Counted from the stretch's first letter, positions 1 to 9,328 are shown. The stretch is DNA of 64,000 nucleotides from Patiria miniata (GCF_015706575.1 NW_024037072.1:24801162-24865161); one strand, 5' to 3'. The notes: generated by a model from the sequence alone, not told the origin. Program-made: numbers and translations.

Positions 1-262
1 ATGACTGAAAGTCGTCTTTTGGCCAGATGGATGAAAATATTGAGACCAAAGAACGTTTTTTCGAAAAGGTATGAGTTGCTCTACGACTAAGAACCTTAAC
101 TGTGGACATTTTTGTCCTGGATGAAAAGATAATCTCGATCAAAAGATGTAGCAAAATCGCTACATCAGCGGCCAAAAAAATTCAGTCTTTTTGGAAGCAT
201 TCAGCGTCTGGCCGTACTACAGAGCTTGCGATAGTACTGTACGGCCAGACGCAGTCGGGCTA
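1..262 (+). mobile_element. Right half of a Mutator-like foldback element, cut by the window start
   Basis: This stretch matches the right arm of the complete foldback element at 47014-47832 almost base for base, including its subterminal 49-bp palindrome (about 204-252) and its terminus, which ends CAGTCGGGCTA at 262. The left arm lies outside the window. The last 67 bp (196-262) are duplicated again at 9329-9395 as part of the 505-bp duplication around the Penelope-like element. No coding capacity is visible. Confidence 0.8.
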
Positions 263-700
263 AACCACAGGCTACTCCTTTGGATGTACTTTATAGAGAA
301 AGTTATCTGGCATTTGTCAGTTTCACTTAATCCGATTTTGCTATGCTAGGAAAAGAAATAATTAAAATCAGGAATATATTTCGCCCCTCAAAATAATGTG
401 CGGTACCAATGCAGAGTCAATTGGGGGGTCAGACAAGTCGACCGTTGAGACAACTCGACTCGGGACAACTCGACCGTATGTGCGATAAATGGAAAAGACA
501 AGTCGACCGTTGAGACAAGTCGCCTCGCATGTTTTGGCTTAGTTTCGGGGATAGTACCGGGAATTTTGACGGCGGCTGATTACCGTTTGGGAGTGATGAC
601 ACATGAGTTTGTTTTGTTGCATATAACAGAGCCGATATAGCGCAGCGTGATTGTCCGTGCACATCGTTCGTTTTTTACAAGGCCACGTGCGCGCAACCCC
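196..700 (+). repeat. Left copy of a 505-bp direct repeat flanking the Penelope-like element
   Basis: This is identical to 9329-9833 except for four substitutions that I can count. It runs from inside the foldback element (1-262), through a short spacer, into the first 273 bp of a MITE that starts at 428. The left copy is continuous with foldback sequence upstream, and the right copy is continuous with MITE sequence downstream. The repeat is therefore duplicated target DNA and not sequence carried by the retroelement. Confidence 0.85.
428..700 (+). mobile_element. 5' part of a GTCAGACAAG-ended MITE, interrupted by the PLE
   Basis: This is the first 273 bp of the MITE seen complete at 9561-10101. 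It starts with the inverted-repeat terminus GTCAGACAAGTCGACC. It ends abruptly at 700, where Penelope-like sequence begins. Confidence 0.7.
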
Positions 701-1899
701 TGTGAACTCAAGGTACACAGCGTCCTCACCGACATGATAAGAAACAAACACATCGACAAACATACCTTTGCCTATCTTGACCCACTTGAACAACCCACGA
801 ACTGCCCTACCATGTATTTTCTTCCGAAAATACACAAGACTCCCCCACCGGGTGAGCCTTTTGTCGGTAGACCCATCATCAGCGGGTGCACGAGTCCAAC
901 AGCCAAGATATCTGAGTATGTGGATTACTTTCTCCTTCCAATAGTATCCGCCCAACCCACTTATGTCCGTGACACCACAGACATTTTGCGGAAATTAGAA
1001 AAGGAAACCTTCCCACAAAACTCACTCCTTGCAAGCATCGATGTAGTTTCCATGTATACCAACATTCACCAGGCAGAAGCCATTGAATCAGTATGCAAAG
1101 CCTACGAAAAAACCAACCACAACTATACCATAACCAAACCCCCTTCAAAACACATCCGCACTCTCCTGGAACTCGTTCTGGGCCGCAACTATTTCCAGTT
1201 CGGAGGAAAATTCTTCCGACAAAAAATAGGATGTGCAATGGGATCTGTGGCTAGTCCAGAAATTTGCGACATTACGCTACATGATTTTGAGTTACAAATC
1301 TCAGCCCTCACAGACAGAATCCTGTTCTGGGCAAGATTTAGAGATGAAATACTTATCGTCTACAACGGCCAACTCGAATCCTTCACCCAATTTGTTCACC
1401 AGTTGAATCAATTGCATCCCACCCTCAAATTCACATTTGAGGCATCTGAAACTTCCATCACATACCTGGACCTTACCATCTTTAAAGGCCCGCGTTTCCT
1501 CTCCACGGGTACCCTAGACACACGAGTGTTCACGAAACCTACGGAAACATATCAGTACTTGGAAAGAACATCATCCCATCCAAACCATGTGTTCCAAGGT
1601 TTTATCAAAGGAGAAATCCTACGATATGCCAGAAACACAAACAATGAGGACGACTTCTTACACAAAGTACAAAGTTTCGAAGAAAAACTACTGAAGAGAG
1701 GCTACAATCAAGCCGATATTCACAAGTGCAAGCAATCCATCGATTTCTCACAAAGGAAATATATGATTCACACAGAACAAGTGAAAACCCAAAAAGAACT
1801 TCCCCTCGTCTTCACCACGACTAACAACCCCCATGTAAAACACATGGACATCAAGCGTGCTCTCTCCAGACACTGGCATCTTATCTCAAGCAACCCAAC
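701..1899 (+). pseudogene. Penelope-like reverse transcriptase, N-terminally truncated first part
   Basis: This open frame encodes the reverse-transcriptase core of a Penelope-like element. In order it shows the fingers motif FLPKIHK, the RPIISG block, the catalytic A motif DVVSMYTNI, the B motif GCAMGS, and a C motif at about 1337-1348 that reads FRDE. The thumb region follows, with a KGEILRYAR block and a KRGY block. Penelope C motifs normally end in two aspartates; here the second is glutamate (codon 1346-1348), which may impair catalysis. The frame is open upstream to 647, but 647-700 is target DNA and is probably not part of the protein. The frame is interrupted at 1899 by the BEL/Pao element and otherwise shows no stop or frameshift. 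It continues in the same phase at 8748. Family assignment is confident; activity is doubtful. Confidence 0.8.
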
Positions 1900-2584
1900 T
1901 GGCTCATCGAGGAGTAAGGCATACAGGTGTGACACGGACTAGAAATCTTGCTTTCGTATTTTAATGTAATTCGAACTGTAAATAAACAAACAAAAAAAGA
2001 GATCCTTAATACATGTCATCCTAAATCAAGGGTGCTAACTTATCAGTAAGAAAGTGGTTCTTAAAACTCTCCTTTAACCTTCATAATAATCCAGAAAATA
2101 CTTGGGAAACATATCAAACTTTCCTTAGTTCTCAGTAACATCCTTCATTAATAAACAATCCCTAATTTCTCTTATCTGGTCTGAAACTGGCAAAAGCTGG
2201 GAAACTTCTTATACGTTCATGTACTTCATCTGCATGTAATTTGTAAACAAGTTGCATGTACATGTACATGTACATGTACCTTAAGTTCCACATGAAAACT
2301 GGTGAAATATGTCTGCTTTTATAAGGGCTTATATCATCATAAAAAACAACTGAAAAACTACTCACTTCTTTGGCAAGACTCTAGGATAACCAGGTGTCCA
2401 TAATCTCTGAAGTAGAAACTGATTAACTGCTGGTTTGACTACAAACTTTTCGGCTAAAAACTGCTACAGTAAAACATGCTGAAACATGGCTGACAAAACC
2501 ACATGTAAACAATAAACTACAGTCAATAGAGGGCGCTCTTCAAGCTACAGTCACAATCTCACAGGTCACTGGCTCAGTGGAACA
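1900..2584 (-). repeat. 3' LTR of the BEL/Pao element
   Basis: This 685-bp LTR is nearly identical to 8058-8742. It contains a short TACATG repeat run (about 2254-2279). On the plus strand it carries over the Penelope frame to a stop at 1940-1942, which is fortuitous. Confidence 0.93.
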
Positions 2585-2594
2585 TCCTCGCCCC
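2585..2594 (-). promoter_or_regulatory. Candidate polypurine tract of the BEL/Pao element
   Basis: On the minus strand GGGGCGAGGA lies directly against the 3' LTR, where second-strand priming is expected. It is short and not purely purine, so the call rests mainly on position. Confidence 0.45.
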
Positions 2595-2603
2595 GATGAG
2601 CGA

Positions 2604-5600
2604 CTAGTCCTCATCATAACCTTCTGCCGGGTAGATCACTGCTATCTTTGTGATAGGCCTCTGGTACTCTCCGCTCTCAGTCTTCACCTTCACGTTCCTC
2701 ACCATGCCATCCAATCCAGGGAAGACCTCGAGAACCCTACCGACACACCACTTGCCCCGGACTGCATTGGTATCTGACACAGTTACCACATCACCAACCC
2801 GTACGTTACGCCTTTCAGCTCTCCATTTCTTGCGTGGTACCAGGCAGGGTAGAACATCTCGGCTCCAGCGCTTCCAGAAAGAGTCAATGATCTTCTGCAC
2901 AAACTCCACGCGGTGCCTAGGATTTTGGGTCTCCTGGAATGGCCCCTGAGGAACATCAGCCGATGCCCTTCCAAGTAGTATATCATTCGGACTCAGGTAG
3001 GAACCATCATCTGGGTCATTTGGGATCCTTCCAATCGGGCGTTGGTTTACGAGGTTCGCAACTTCTAGTAAAACTGTGTAAAGCTCAAATGGAGTCAGCA
3101 CCTGAGCCCCAACAGCCCTTTTCAGCGCGGTCTTGCAGCTCTTGACTAATGCCTCTGCACACCCATTTTGATGTGGTGCTCTTGGTGTGATGAACTTCCA
3201 TTCCATGCCTTTCTCTGCCCCGAACTGTTTCAGCTCTTCGATGTTCCAACCTTGAATCATCTTTTGAAGTTCCCGTTGTGCTCCGACCAGTTGGGTTCCG
3301 TTGTCACTAATCATCTTAGCTGGATAGCCTCTAATAGAAAAGAATCTGCGGAGCACTTGAATGTATTCCATAGTGGAACAGTCTACTGCCAGCTCTAGGT
3401 GCACTGCTCTGGTGTTCAGGCAAGTAAAGATCACTCCATAGTGTTTGGCTGTCTTGTTACGTCCAATCTTCACTTGGTAGGGTCCAAAGTAGTCGCATGA
3501 CGTGAAGTAGAATGGTGGCGTGTATGGTGCCAGGCGTTGCTTCGGTAAATCAGCCATGATCTGTGTCTCAAGTTTGTGCTCTGCTTCTCTACAAACCACA
3601 CAGCGGTATTTGATCGTCTTGGCTAGGTTGTGTGCCTTCAGGATCCAGTATCTTTGTCTTGTTTTCGCAACAGTGGTGGCAACACCAGTGTGGCCCTGTT
3701 GGTGTATATTCCGCACAATCAGAATGGAAATGTGATGATCATGGGGAAGCAGTGCTGGGTGCTTTGTAGTGTACAACATCGTAGACTCCTGCAGTCGGCC
3801 TCCAACCCTCAAGATTCCTGCATCATCGGTGAAGGGACTCAATGACTTGAACTCTCCGTTGGCCATGCGTTTGTGTAGATTTTTCTGTGCCTTGATAATC
3901 CAGTAGTTGGCAGCTTCTGTCAGCTCCTGAGGTGAGAGTGGACCCTGTTTAGACTCCTTGTTTACACAAGACTGCATCTTGGCTCGCATGTTCTGGACAA
4001 ATCGATGAACGTAGGCTGTGACTCTGATTAGCTTTCTCCAGCTGGAATACTTCTTGCCGTCAATGACTTCCTGAGTTTCGGTTGTTATGAATACAGCTTG
4101 GGTCTTGTGTCGTTCCTTATCTACCTCTATCTGGTTCACCCTCTCTGCTTCTTGTGGCCAACTTTGTTCTGGGAAGCGCAGGAATTCTGGACCATTTTTC
4201 CAACGCTGGGTCAATTGTTTCACAGGTACTCCACGAGAGACATCATCTGCTACATTCAGCTCTCCTGGAACATGCCTCCACTGTGACGGATCTGTTTGGC
4301 TCTGAATCTCGCTCACTCGGTTGGATACAAATGGTTTGAAACCTCTGGCTTGGCTTCGAATCCAAGATAGGGCAATCATACTGTCAGTCATAAACACTGC
4401 CTCCTTCACTGGTAGGCGCATTTCTTCCATGATGGCCTGGTACAGCCTTGTACCCATAACTGCTGCCTGCAGTTCCAATCGTGGGATGGTGAGCCTCTTC
4501 AGTGGTGCTACTCTAGACTTGGCTGCAACGAATCGGACATCATAGTTGCCATCATATATTTGCCATCGAACATAGGCACAGGCTCCGAAAGCTTCCTCTG
4601 AAGCATCGCAGAAGATACACAGCATGGGCACACCAACAGCATTCGACGGGGTGAGACATATTTTGAAACTGATCTCGTTCAACCCTTTCATCTCTTTGAA
4701 TAGTTGAATCCAGCGGTCATGATCTGCCTTGGGTATTTCTTGGTCCCAGTCTAGACCCTGTTGCCATAGCTGCTGCATTCCAATCTTGTAACGGATTAGA
4801 AAGGCTGCAGCAAATCCAATCGGGTCAAAGATCTGTGCAATCTGGCTCAGGATTTGACGCTTTGTTAACTTTCTCTGCATCACTTCTCGGTCATCGGTGG
4901 ACAAATTCTTGTCCAAGTCCAAGTTGACCTTGTAGTGGAATTCGTCAGTTTTGCGGTTCCATACTGTCCCCAGCACTTTTTCTTCAGTTGTGGTGTCCAG
5001 AAACTTCATTCTCTCATCTTCCTTGTCACTGTTGTAGTTTTCTTCCAGAGCTTTGTTAGATAGCCAGCCTTTTACTCGGAATCCCCCTTCAGCTAACACC
5101 TCATCTATTTCACTCGTCAGCTTCTTGGCCTCATTTACAGTGTGGACGGAATCGCATATGTCGTCCATATACGTGTTCTCTTTTAGGACTTGTGCTGCAT
5201 CTGGAGATTGTTTCTCGGCAGCCTCAGCTGTTTTCTTCAGGGCGATCTGTGCCATGGCGGGAGCTGGCTTATCCCCAAACGTCAGAACTGTCTTGACGTA
5301 AACATCAGGTGTACGGTCAGCATTCAGGTTTCTCCACAAGAAGCGATGAACATGCTGATCACGCTCTGGAATCAGAATTTGGTGGTACATCTTTGAGATG
5401 TCTGCAATGACTGCCACTTCATTTTCACGGAACTTCATAATGACTCCAAATAAGTTGTTTAGAAGGTCAGGCCCCTTGTACCAGTAGTCATTCAGACATT
5501 GCCCATGGTAAGTTGCAGAAGAATTGAAGACGATTCGGAGAGGTGTGCTCTTACTTTCTGGCCTCAGAACTCCATGATGAGAGATATAGTGTACAAGACC

Positions 5601-7991
5601 TTTGTATGACTTCAGCTCAGCTTCAGACAGCTTCCGGGCAAACTTCTTTTCCACCATTTCCTTCATCTGGGCATCATAGGCTTCTGCATGAGTTGCGTTT
5701 TTTGCAAGTCGGCGTTCTGTTGAATAGAGCCTCTTCTCTATCTGGATCTTGTTATCCGGTAGCTGTTTCGGATCCCTTTTCCAAGGGTAAGGGACGGTCC
5801 ATCGGTTTCCATCTCTGGTACAGGATTCTTCTATTATTTTGGCTTCCTTTAATTCTGCTGGGCTGAGCTTTTCTGGCTCACATGTGCAGGACTTTACAGC
5901 TACTCCCATAGCTTCAGTTTTCCAGAAATCTGTCATGTCTACTGGTGCTGAGAACTTCACATGGAGAACTCGGCTTGTCTTGGTTTGGTCCCCAGGGCCG
6001 GTTCCAAAAATCACCCAACCAAGTGGTGATTGGCGGGCAATCAGATTCTGGGCTTCATGGGTTTCACCAGCATGTATGCTTGCATGATCAATGCCAATGA
6101 GTAGATCGACTGGGCCGCTACCTCGATGAAGACTGCTTGGATGCAGTTTGAAGAGTTTGGCCATCTGTGATAGGTCAACTTCAGCAATATCGTCGCTTAT
6201 GCAGGGGATACCAATGGCAGTAATAGTGTAAGTTGGACCTTTGTGCTTCGGACGAAGACGGACCTCATAGACTTTTGTTTGAAGCTCTTCTTCTTCTCCT
6301 CCCACTTTGGTGATGGTAGTATTTACATCCTTTCCCTTGAGCTTCAAGTTTTCGGCGAGGGACTTTCTGATCAATGATATCTGTGCCCCGGAGTCAAGCA
6401 GGACATTTGCTGGTTGAGTAATCTGGGTTCCCATGATCTGCACTTGTAGGACTGGTAGTAATACTTCTGCTCGGGTTGTACTTACTGCAACGCTGACTGA
6501 ACCGGTGGCTTGCTGGGGAGTAAGATGCAGTAACTGATGGTGAAAGTGTTTACACTGGATTCCGTTCATCATCTCCGTGCACTGTCGTCTTCTCGAACAT
6601 GTAGACACATTATGGCCTTTTCCTGCCCTTTTGAGGCAGCTGAAGCAGACATGGTTCTCTTTAACCATCTTAAATCGGTTTTCTGGACTCATCCCCTTGA
6701 ACTTCTCACACTGGTCTGTCCAGTGGCTGGAAGCGTGACAAATCCAGCACTTGTCACGGAGCGGCATTGACTTTGGGTCTTTCTGCTGAATGTGATTGAT
6801 GCTTGATCGGGGACTTTGAGCTTCACATCGTACTGATGCCGTTGCCCTCATCCTCGATTTCATTTCTGCTGACATCCAGTCTAGCAGTCCTTGTAGTGTC
6901 GCCATTTCTTTTTCCCTTTCCAAGTGTCTGGACCACACCTTCCGGTCGTCAGAGTTCATTTTCTGCTCAATGACTGCTAGCATATGATTATTATCCATGT
7001 CGTTCCGTCGCCCCACCTCCTTCAATGTGTTATAACTCCTCCTCACAAGATGAACTAACTCACAGAATCTGGCGTCTTCTCCGTCTCGGAGTGGCTTAAA
7101 CTTCATGATGTCTTGGGTGACGGTGTCAGTAATGAATCGTGGATCACCATATATGGAGTCGAGATACTCCCAGGCTGCATCGTAGTCGGACCCAATTCCC
7201 TTAATCAGCTCCAACGGCTTTCCTTGTAGGCATGTACGTAACAGTGTGATGGCATCCCTCTTACCATACCTCTTATCGACCATGTGCTTGAAGTCATCTT
7301 TAAAGATGGCGTATTCTCTGACATCCCCCGTGTACTTGGGCATCTTTGGCTTTTCCATTTTAAACCCACAGAATTTGTCGACATCATGGGTTGCTGTATT
7401 CATTTTCTTCTGCTCTTCCTCCTGATCACCTGCTTCATTTATGCTGATATGGCTATCAGATTCTGTTATCTGCTTGACACTGGAAGTTGTACTGGTTTGC
7501 TCCGCACTGGATATTTGCTCTGCACTGGAACTGGACTGCTCTGCACTGGAACTGGACTGCTCTGCACTGGAACTGGACTGCTCTGCACTGGAACTGGACT
7601 GCTCTGCACTGGAACTGGACTGCTCATTACTGGAACTAGTTTTCTCTGTACTGGCACTGTCTTCTGCTTTCGGGTTTAACTCTTTTTCAGTAGGTGTTGG
7701 AGTTAGATGATCTTTTGCCTCACACTGCAATGCTATGAACCTTTGTTGGCATTCTTCCAACCATTCCTCTTCGGCAATAAATTCATCATCATCAAAAATC
7801 TGCTCGGTATAAGCCTCATGCTTCTGAACTAGGTTGTCATACACCAGTTCAAACTTTTCAAGCTGACTTGAAATTTCAACGGTTGCCCTGTTACCTTCAA
7901 TCATCGAGCGTAGGGCTTTTCCCTGTCTTGTCAGTGCCGCCTTGGCATTCCGTCTTTTGACCTTCAACTCCTTTACTGTGGAGTCGGTCAT
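2604..7991 (-). CDS. BEL/Pao Gag-Pol polyprotein
   Basis: This is a single uninterrupted frame of about 1795 codons. The ATG at 7991 is preferred; the frame is open back to 8093, but that part lies in the LTR. In order, with approximate residues from the ATG: a Gag region with a Ser/Glu-Gln heptad-like repeat (AEQSSSS units, about 115-160); a CCHC zinc knuckle CWICHASSHWTDQC (about 411) and a second Cys/His cluster; a retropepsin-like active site LLDSGAQ (about 529); reverse transcriptase with YMDD at 5160-5171 (about 941); RNase H starting IFCDAS (about 1125); integrase with an HHCC zinc domain ending CVVC (about 1465); and the DDE core, with Asp in SCDYFG, Asp in ISDNGTQ and Glu in NGCAEA (about 1497, 1560, 1608). 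A C-terminal basic region typical of BEL/Pao polyproteins ends the frame. All catalytic residues that I can check are present, so the element may be autonomous. Confidence 0.95.
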   Translation of the reverse strand: MTDSTVKELKVKRRNAKAALTRQGKALRSMIEGNRATVEISSQLEKFELVYDNLVQKHEAYTEQIFDDDEFIAEEEWLEECQQRFIALQCEAKDHLTPTPTEKELNPKAEDSASTEKTSSSNEQSSSSAEQSSSSAEQSSSSAEQSSSSAEQSSSSAEQISSAEQTSTTSSVKQITESDSHISINEAGDQEEEQKKMNTATHDVDKFCGFKMEKPKMPKYTGDVREYAIFKDDFKHMVDKRYGKRDAITLLRTCLQGKPLELIKGIGSDYDAAWEYLDSIYGDPRFITDTVTQDIMKFKPLRDGEDARFCELVHLVRRSYNTLKEVGRRNDMDNNHMLAVIEQKMNSDDRKVWSRHLEREKEMATLQGLLDWMSAEMKSRMRATASVRCEAQSPRSSINHIQQKDPKSMPLRDKCWICHASSHWTDQCEKFKGMSPENRFKMVKENHVCFSCLKRAGKGHNVSTCSRRRQCTEMMNGIQCKHFHHQLLHLTPQQATGSVSVAVSTTRAEVLLPVLQVQIMGTQITQPANVLLDSGAQISLIRKSLAENLKLKGKDVNTTITKVGGEEEELQTKVYEVRLRPKHKGPTYTITAIGIPCISDDIAEVDLSQMAKLFKLHPSSLHRGSGPVDLLIGIDHASIHAGETHEAQNLIARQSPLGWVIFGTGPGDQTKTSRVLHVKFSAPVDMTDFWKTEAMGVAVKSCTCEPEKLSPAELKEAKIIEESCTRDGNRWTVPYPWKRDPKQLPDNKIQIEKRLYSTERRLAKNATHAEAYDAQMKEMVEKKFARKLSEAELKSYKGLVHYISHHGVLRPESKSTPLRIVFNSSATYHGQCLNDYWYKGPDLLNNLFGVIMKFRENEVAVIADISKMYHQILIPERDQHVHRFLWRNLNADRTPDVYVKTVLTFGDKPAPAMAQIALKKTAEAAEKQSPDAAQVLKENTYMDDICDSVHTVNEAKKLTSEIDEVLAEGGFRVKGWLSNKALEENYNSDKEDERMKFLDTTTEEKVLGTVWNRKTDEFHYKVNLDLDKNLSTDDREVMQRKLTKRQILSQIAQIFDPIGFAAAFLIRYKIGMQQLWQQGLDWDQEIPKADHDRWIQLFKEMKGLNEISFKICLTPSNAVGVPMLCIFCDASEEAFGACAYVRWQIYDGNYDVRFVAAKSRVAPLKRLTIPRLELQAAVMGTRLYQAIMEEMRLPVKEAVFMTDSMIALSWIRSQARGFKPFVSNRVSEIQSQTDPSQWRHVPGELNVADDVSRGVPVKQLTQRWKNGPEFLRFPEQSWPQEAERVNQIEVDKERHKTQAVFITTETQEVIDGKKYSSWRKLIRVTAYVHRFVQNMRAKMQSCVNKESKQGPLSPQELTEAANYWIIKAQKNLHKRMANGEFKSLSPFTDDAGILRVGGRLQESTMLYTTKHPALLPHDHHISILIVRNIHQQGHTGVATTVAKTRQRYWILKAHNLAKTIKYRCVVCREAEHKLETQIMADLPKQRLAPYTPPFYFTSCDYFGPYQVKIGRNKTAKHYGVIFTCLNTRAVHLELAVDCSTMEYIQVLRRFFSIRGYPAKMISDNGTQLVGAQRELQKMIQGWNIEELKQFGAEKGMEWKFITPRAPHQNGCAEALVKSCKTALKRAVGAQVLTPFELYTVLLEVANLVNQRPIGRIPNDPDDGSYLSPNDILLGRASADVPQGPFQETQNPRHRVEFVQKIIDSFWKRWSRDVLPCLVPRKKWRAERRNVRVGDVVTVSDTNAVRGKWCVGRVLEVFPGLDGMVRNVKVKTESGEYQRPITKIAVIYPAEGYDED

Positions 7992-8057
7992 TCTGATACA
8001 GGTGCTGTGCTGTACTCCCTTCTGATCCCAGGTTAGCAGAACAGAATTCGAATGTTG

Positions 8058-8742
8058 TGGCTCATCGAGGAGTAAGGCATACAGGTGTGACACGGACTAG
8101 AAATCTTGCTTTCGTATTTTAATGTAATTCGAACTGTAAATAAACAAACAAAAAAAGAGATCCTTAATACATGTCATCCTAAATCAAGGGTGCTAACTTA
8201 TCAGTAAGAAAGTGGTTCTTAAAACTCTCCTTTAACCTTATTAATAATCCAGAAAATACTTGGGAAACATATCAAACTTTCCTTAGTTCTCAGTAACATC
8301 CTTCATTAATAAACAATCCCTAATTTCTCTTATCTGGTCTGAAACTGGCAAAAGCTGGGAAACTTCTTATACGTTCATGTACTTCATCTGCATGTAATTT
8401 GTAAACAAGTTGCATGTACATGTACATGTACATGTACCTTAAGTTCCACATGAAAACTGGTGAAATATGTCTGCTTTTATAAGGGCTTATATCATCATAA
8501 AAAACAACTGAAAAACTACTCACTTCTTTGGCAAGACTCTAGGATAACCAGGTGTCCATAATCTCTGAAGTAGAAACTGATTAACTGCTGGTTTGACTAC
8601 AAACTTTTCGGCTAAAAACTGCTACAGTAAAACATGCTGAAACATGGCTGACAAAACCACATGTAAACAATAAACTACAGTCAATAGAGGGCGCTCTTCA
8701 AGCTACAGTCACAATCTCACAGGTCACTGGCTCAGTGGAACA
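8058..8742 (-). repeat. 5' LTR of the BEL/Pao element
   Basis: This 685-bp LTR is the transcription-driving copy for the minus-strand element. It ends at 8058 against the interior. No TGG-starting primer binding site is seen directly next to it on the minus strand, which begins CAACATTCGAATTC. Confidence 0.93.
8474..8481 (-). promoter_or_regulatory. TATA box in the BEL/Pao 5' LTR
   Basis: TATAAAAG on the minus strand lies inside the 5' LTR, upstream of the polyprotein. The same motif is present in the 3' LTR. Confidence 0.5.
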
Positions 8743-8747
8743 CCAAC

Positions 8748-8931
8748 CTTGAAGGAAGTTTTCCCGAAACCTCCTCTAGTTGCCTATAAGATAGCTGAGA
8801 ACATCAAGAAGAGACTTGTCAGAGCCAAACTCAGCCATACGGAAGACAACCAATCCTCCACAACTGAGAACGAAGATAACACACTTGATATCCTAATTTC
8901 ACTATTGGATGAACAAATCCCATCCGAATGA
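8748..8931 (+). pseudogene. Penelope-like reverse transcriptase, C-terminal part after the BEL/Pao insertion
   Basis: The frame resumes after the right-hand CCAAC target copy in the same phase as the part ending at 1899. It reads through a FPKPPLVAYK block and a KKRLVRAKLS block, which match the post-thumb region of Penelope-type proteins, and stops with TGA at 8929-8931. In endonuclease-bearing relatives a Cys-rich linker and a GIY-YIG nuclease would follow. Here the protein ends after an acidic, Ser/Thr/Asn-rich tail, so this is an endonuclease-lacking version or one truncated at its C-terminus. Confidence 0.75.
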
Positions 8932-9328
8932 AGTTGTAATCACAAATAACGGATAACTTAGACGCAATCGTTTCCGCAAAGTGAGCTCCATTCAACTCAC
9001 TAACCCATACCTACAGATTCTTTGAATCTAGCGGCTGATGAGTCCCCGAAGGGACGAAAATGCATTCCCGCAATTGCCCTCAGGTAAAACCTAACCCACC
9101 CCACTGCCTGGGTAAACTTGGCTACGGTCAAAACTTCCATTGATTTCTCCCTCTTATTTCTACCCAAGTTTTAAGACCCCTTCATGTGTCTTAATTGAAG
9201 AAATAAACCACACAATATCACACCATCGAATAACTCAATGTGTTGTTCTCACGCACATTCTTTATTCACAAGCCAATCTATAGGAGAGGCGTCTCTGAAT
9301 GGGATAGAGCCATCATTTCTCTTATCTT
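8932..9328 (+). other. 3' region of the Penelope-like element
   Basis: This is a non-coding tail between the reverse-transcriptase stop and the right 505-bp repeat. It contains the hammerhead ribozyme (9008-9086). An AATAAA at about 9202 could serve as a polyadenylation signal. The downstream boundary at 9328/9329 shows no poly(A) tail or short tandem tail. Confidence 0.6.
9008..9086 (+). ncRNA. Type I hammerhead ribozyme of the Penelope-like element
   Basis: The conserved core is complete: CTGATGA at 9035-9041 and GAAA at 9056-9059. Stem II is GTCCC (9042-9046) with GGGAC (9051-9055), closed by loop CGAA. Stem III is only two base pairs (AA 9059-9060 with TT 9065-9066) around the palindromic loop TGCA. 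The proximal part of stem I is GCGG (9031-9034) with CCGC (9068-9071). A distal helix TACCT (9008-9012) with AGGTA (9082-9086) can close it, and the 5' strand carries an extra small hairpin AGATTC/GAATCT (9015-9029). Cleavage is predicted after C9067. Very short stem III with a palindromic loop is the known style of hammerheads in Penelope-like elements. Self-cleavage itself is inferred. Confidence 0.88.

Larger units (their letters stand above)
1900..8742 (-). mobile_element. Complete BEL/Pao LTR retrotransposon, young and apparently intact
   Basis: Two 685-bp direct LTRs (1900-2584 and 8058-8742) start TGGCTC and end GGAACA. They are flanked by a perfect 5-bp target duplication, CCAAC, at 1895-1899 and 8743-8747. 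The LTRs differ at only two adjacent-region positions (around 2090, matching around 8240), so the insertion is recent. Read on the minus strand, the 5' LTR is the right-hand one. One long gag-pol frame fills the interior. The insertion splits a Penelope-like reverse-transcriptase frame. Confidence 0.95.
701..9328 (+). mobile_element. Penelope-like retroelement, 5'-truncated, with a BEL/Pao element nested inside
   Basis: The element runs from 701, immediately after the left 505-bp repeat, to 9328, immediately before the right one. It contains a Penelope-type reverse transcriptase frame (701-1899, resuming at 8748-8931) and a 3' region with a hammerhead ribozyme. The frame starts close to the first conserved reverse-transcriptase motifs, so the N-terminal part of the protein and the upstream region are missing. 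That fits 5' truncation during target-primed reverse transcription. The BEL/Pao element at 1900-8742 inserted later: its LTRs differ at 2 positions in 685, while the 505-bp repeats differ at 4 in 505. No GIY-YIG endonuclease domain follows the reverse transcriptase. Confidence 0.8.

Noticed and set aside
647..700. Start of the Penelope protein at 647
   Set aside because: These 54 bp are part of the duplicated target DNA (also at 9780-9833), so the open frame there is fortuitous.
2162..2365. Identical 67-codon minus-strand frames in both LTRs (also 8320-8523)
   Set aside because: They lie within LTR sequence, have no recognisable domain, and are identical only because the LTRs are.
7284..7710. 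Open frames with repeated CTGTGLL or SALELDC motifs on the plus strand
   Set aside because: They are antisense shadows of the Ser-rich repeat in the BEL/Pao Gag.
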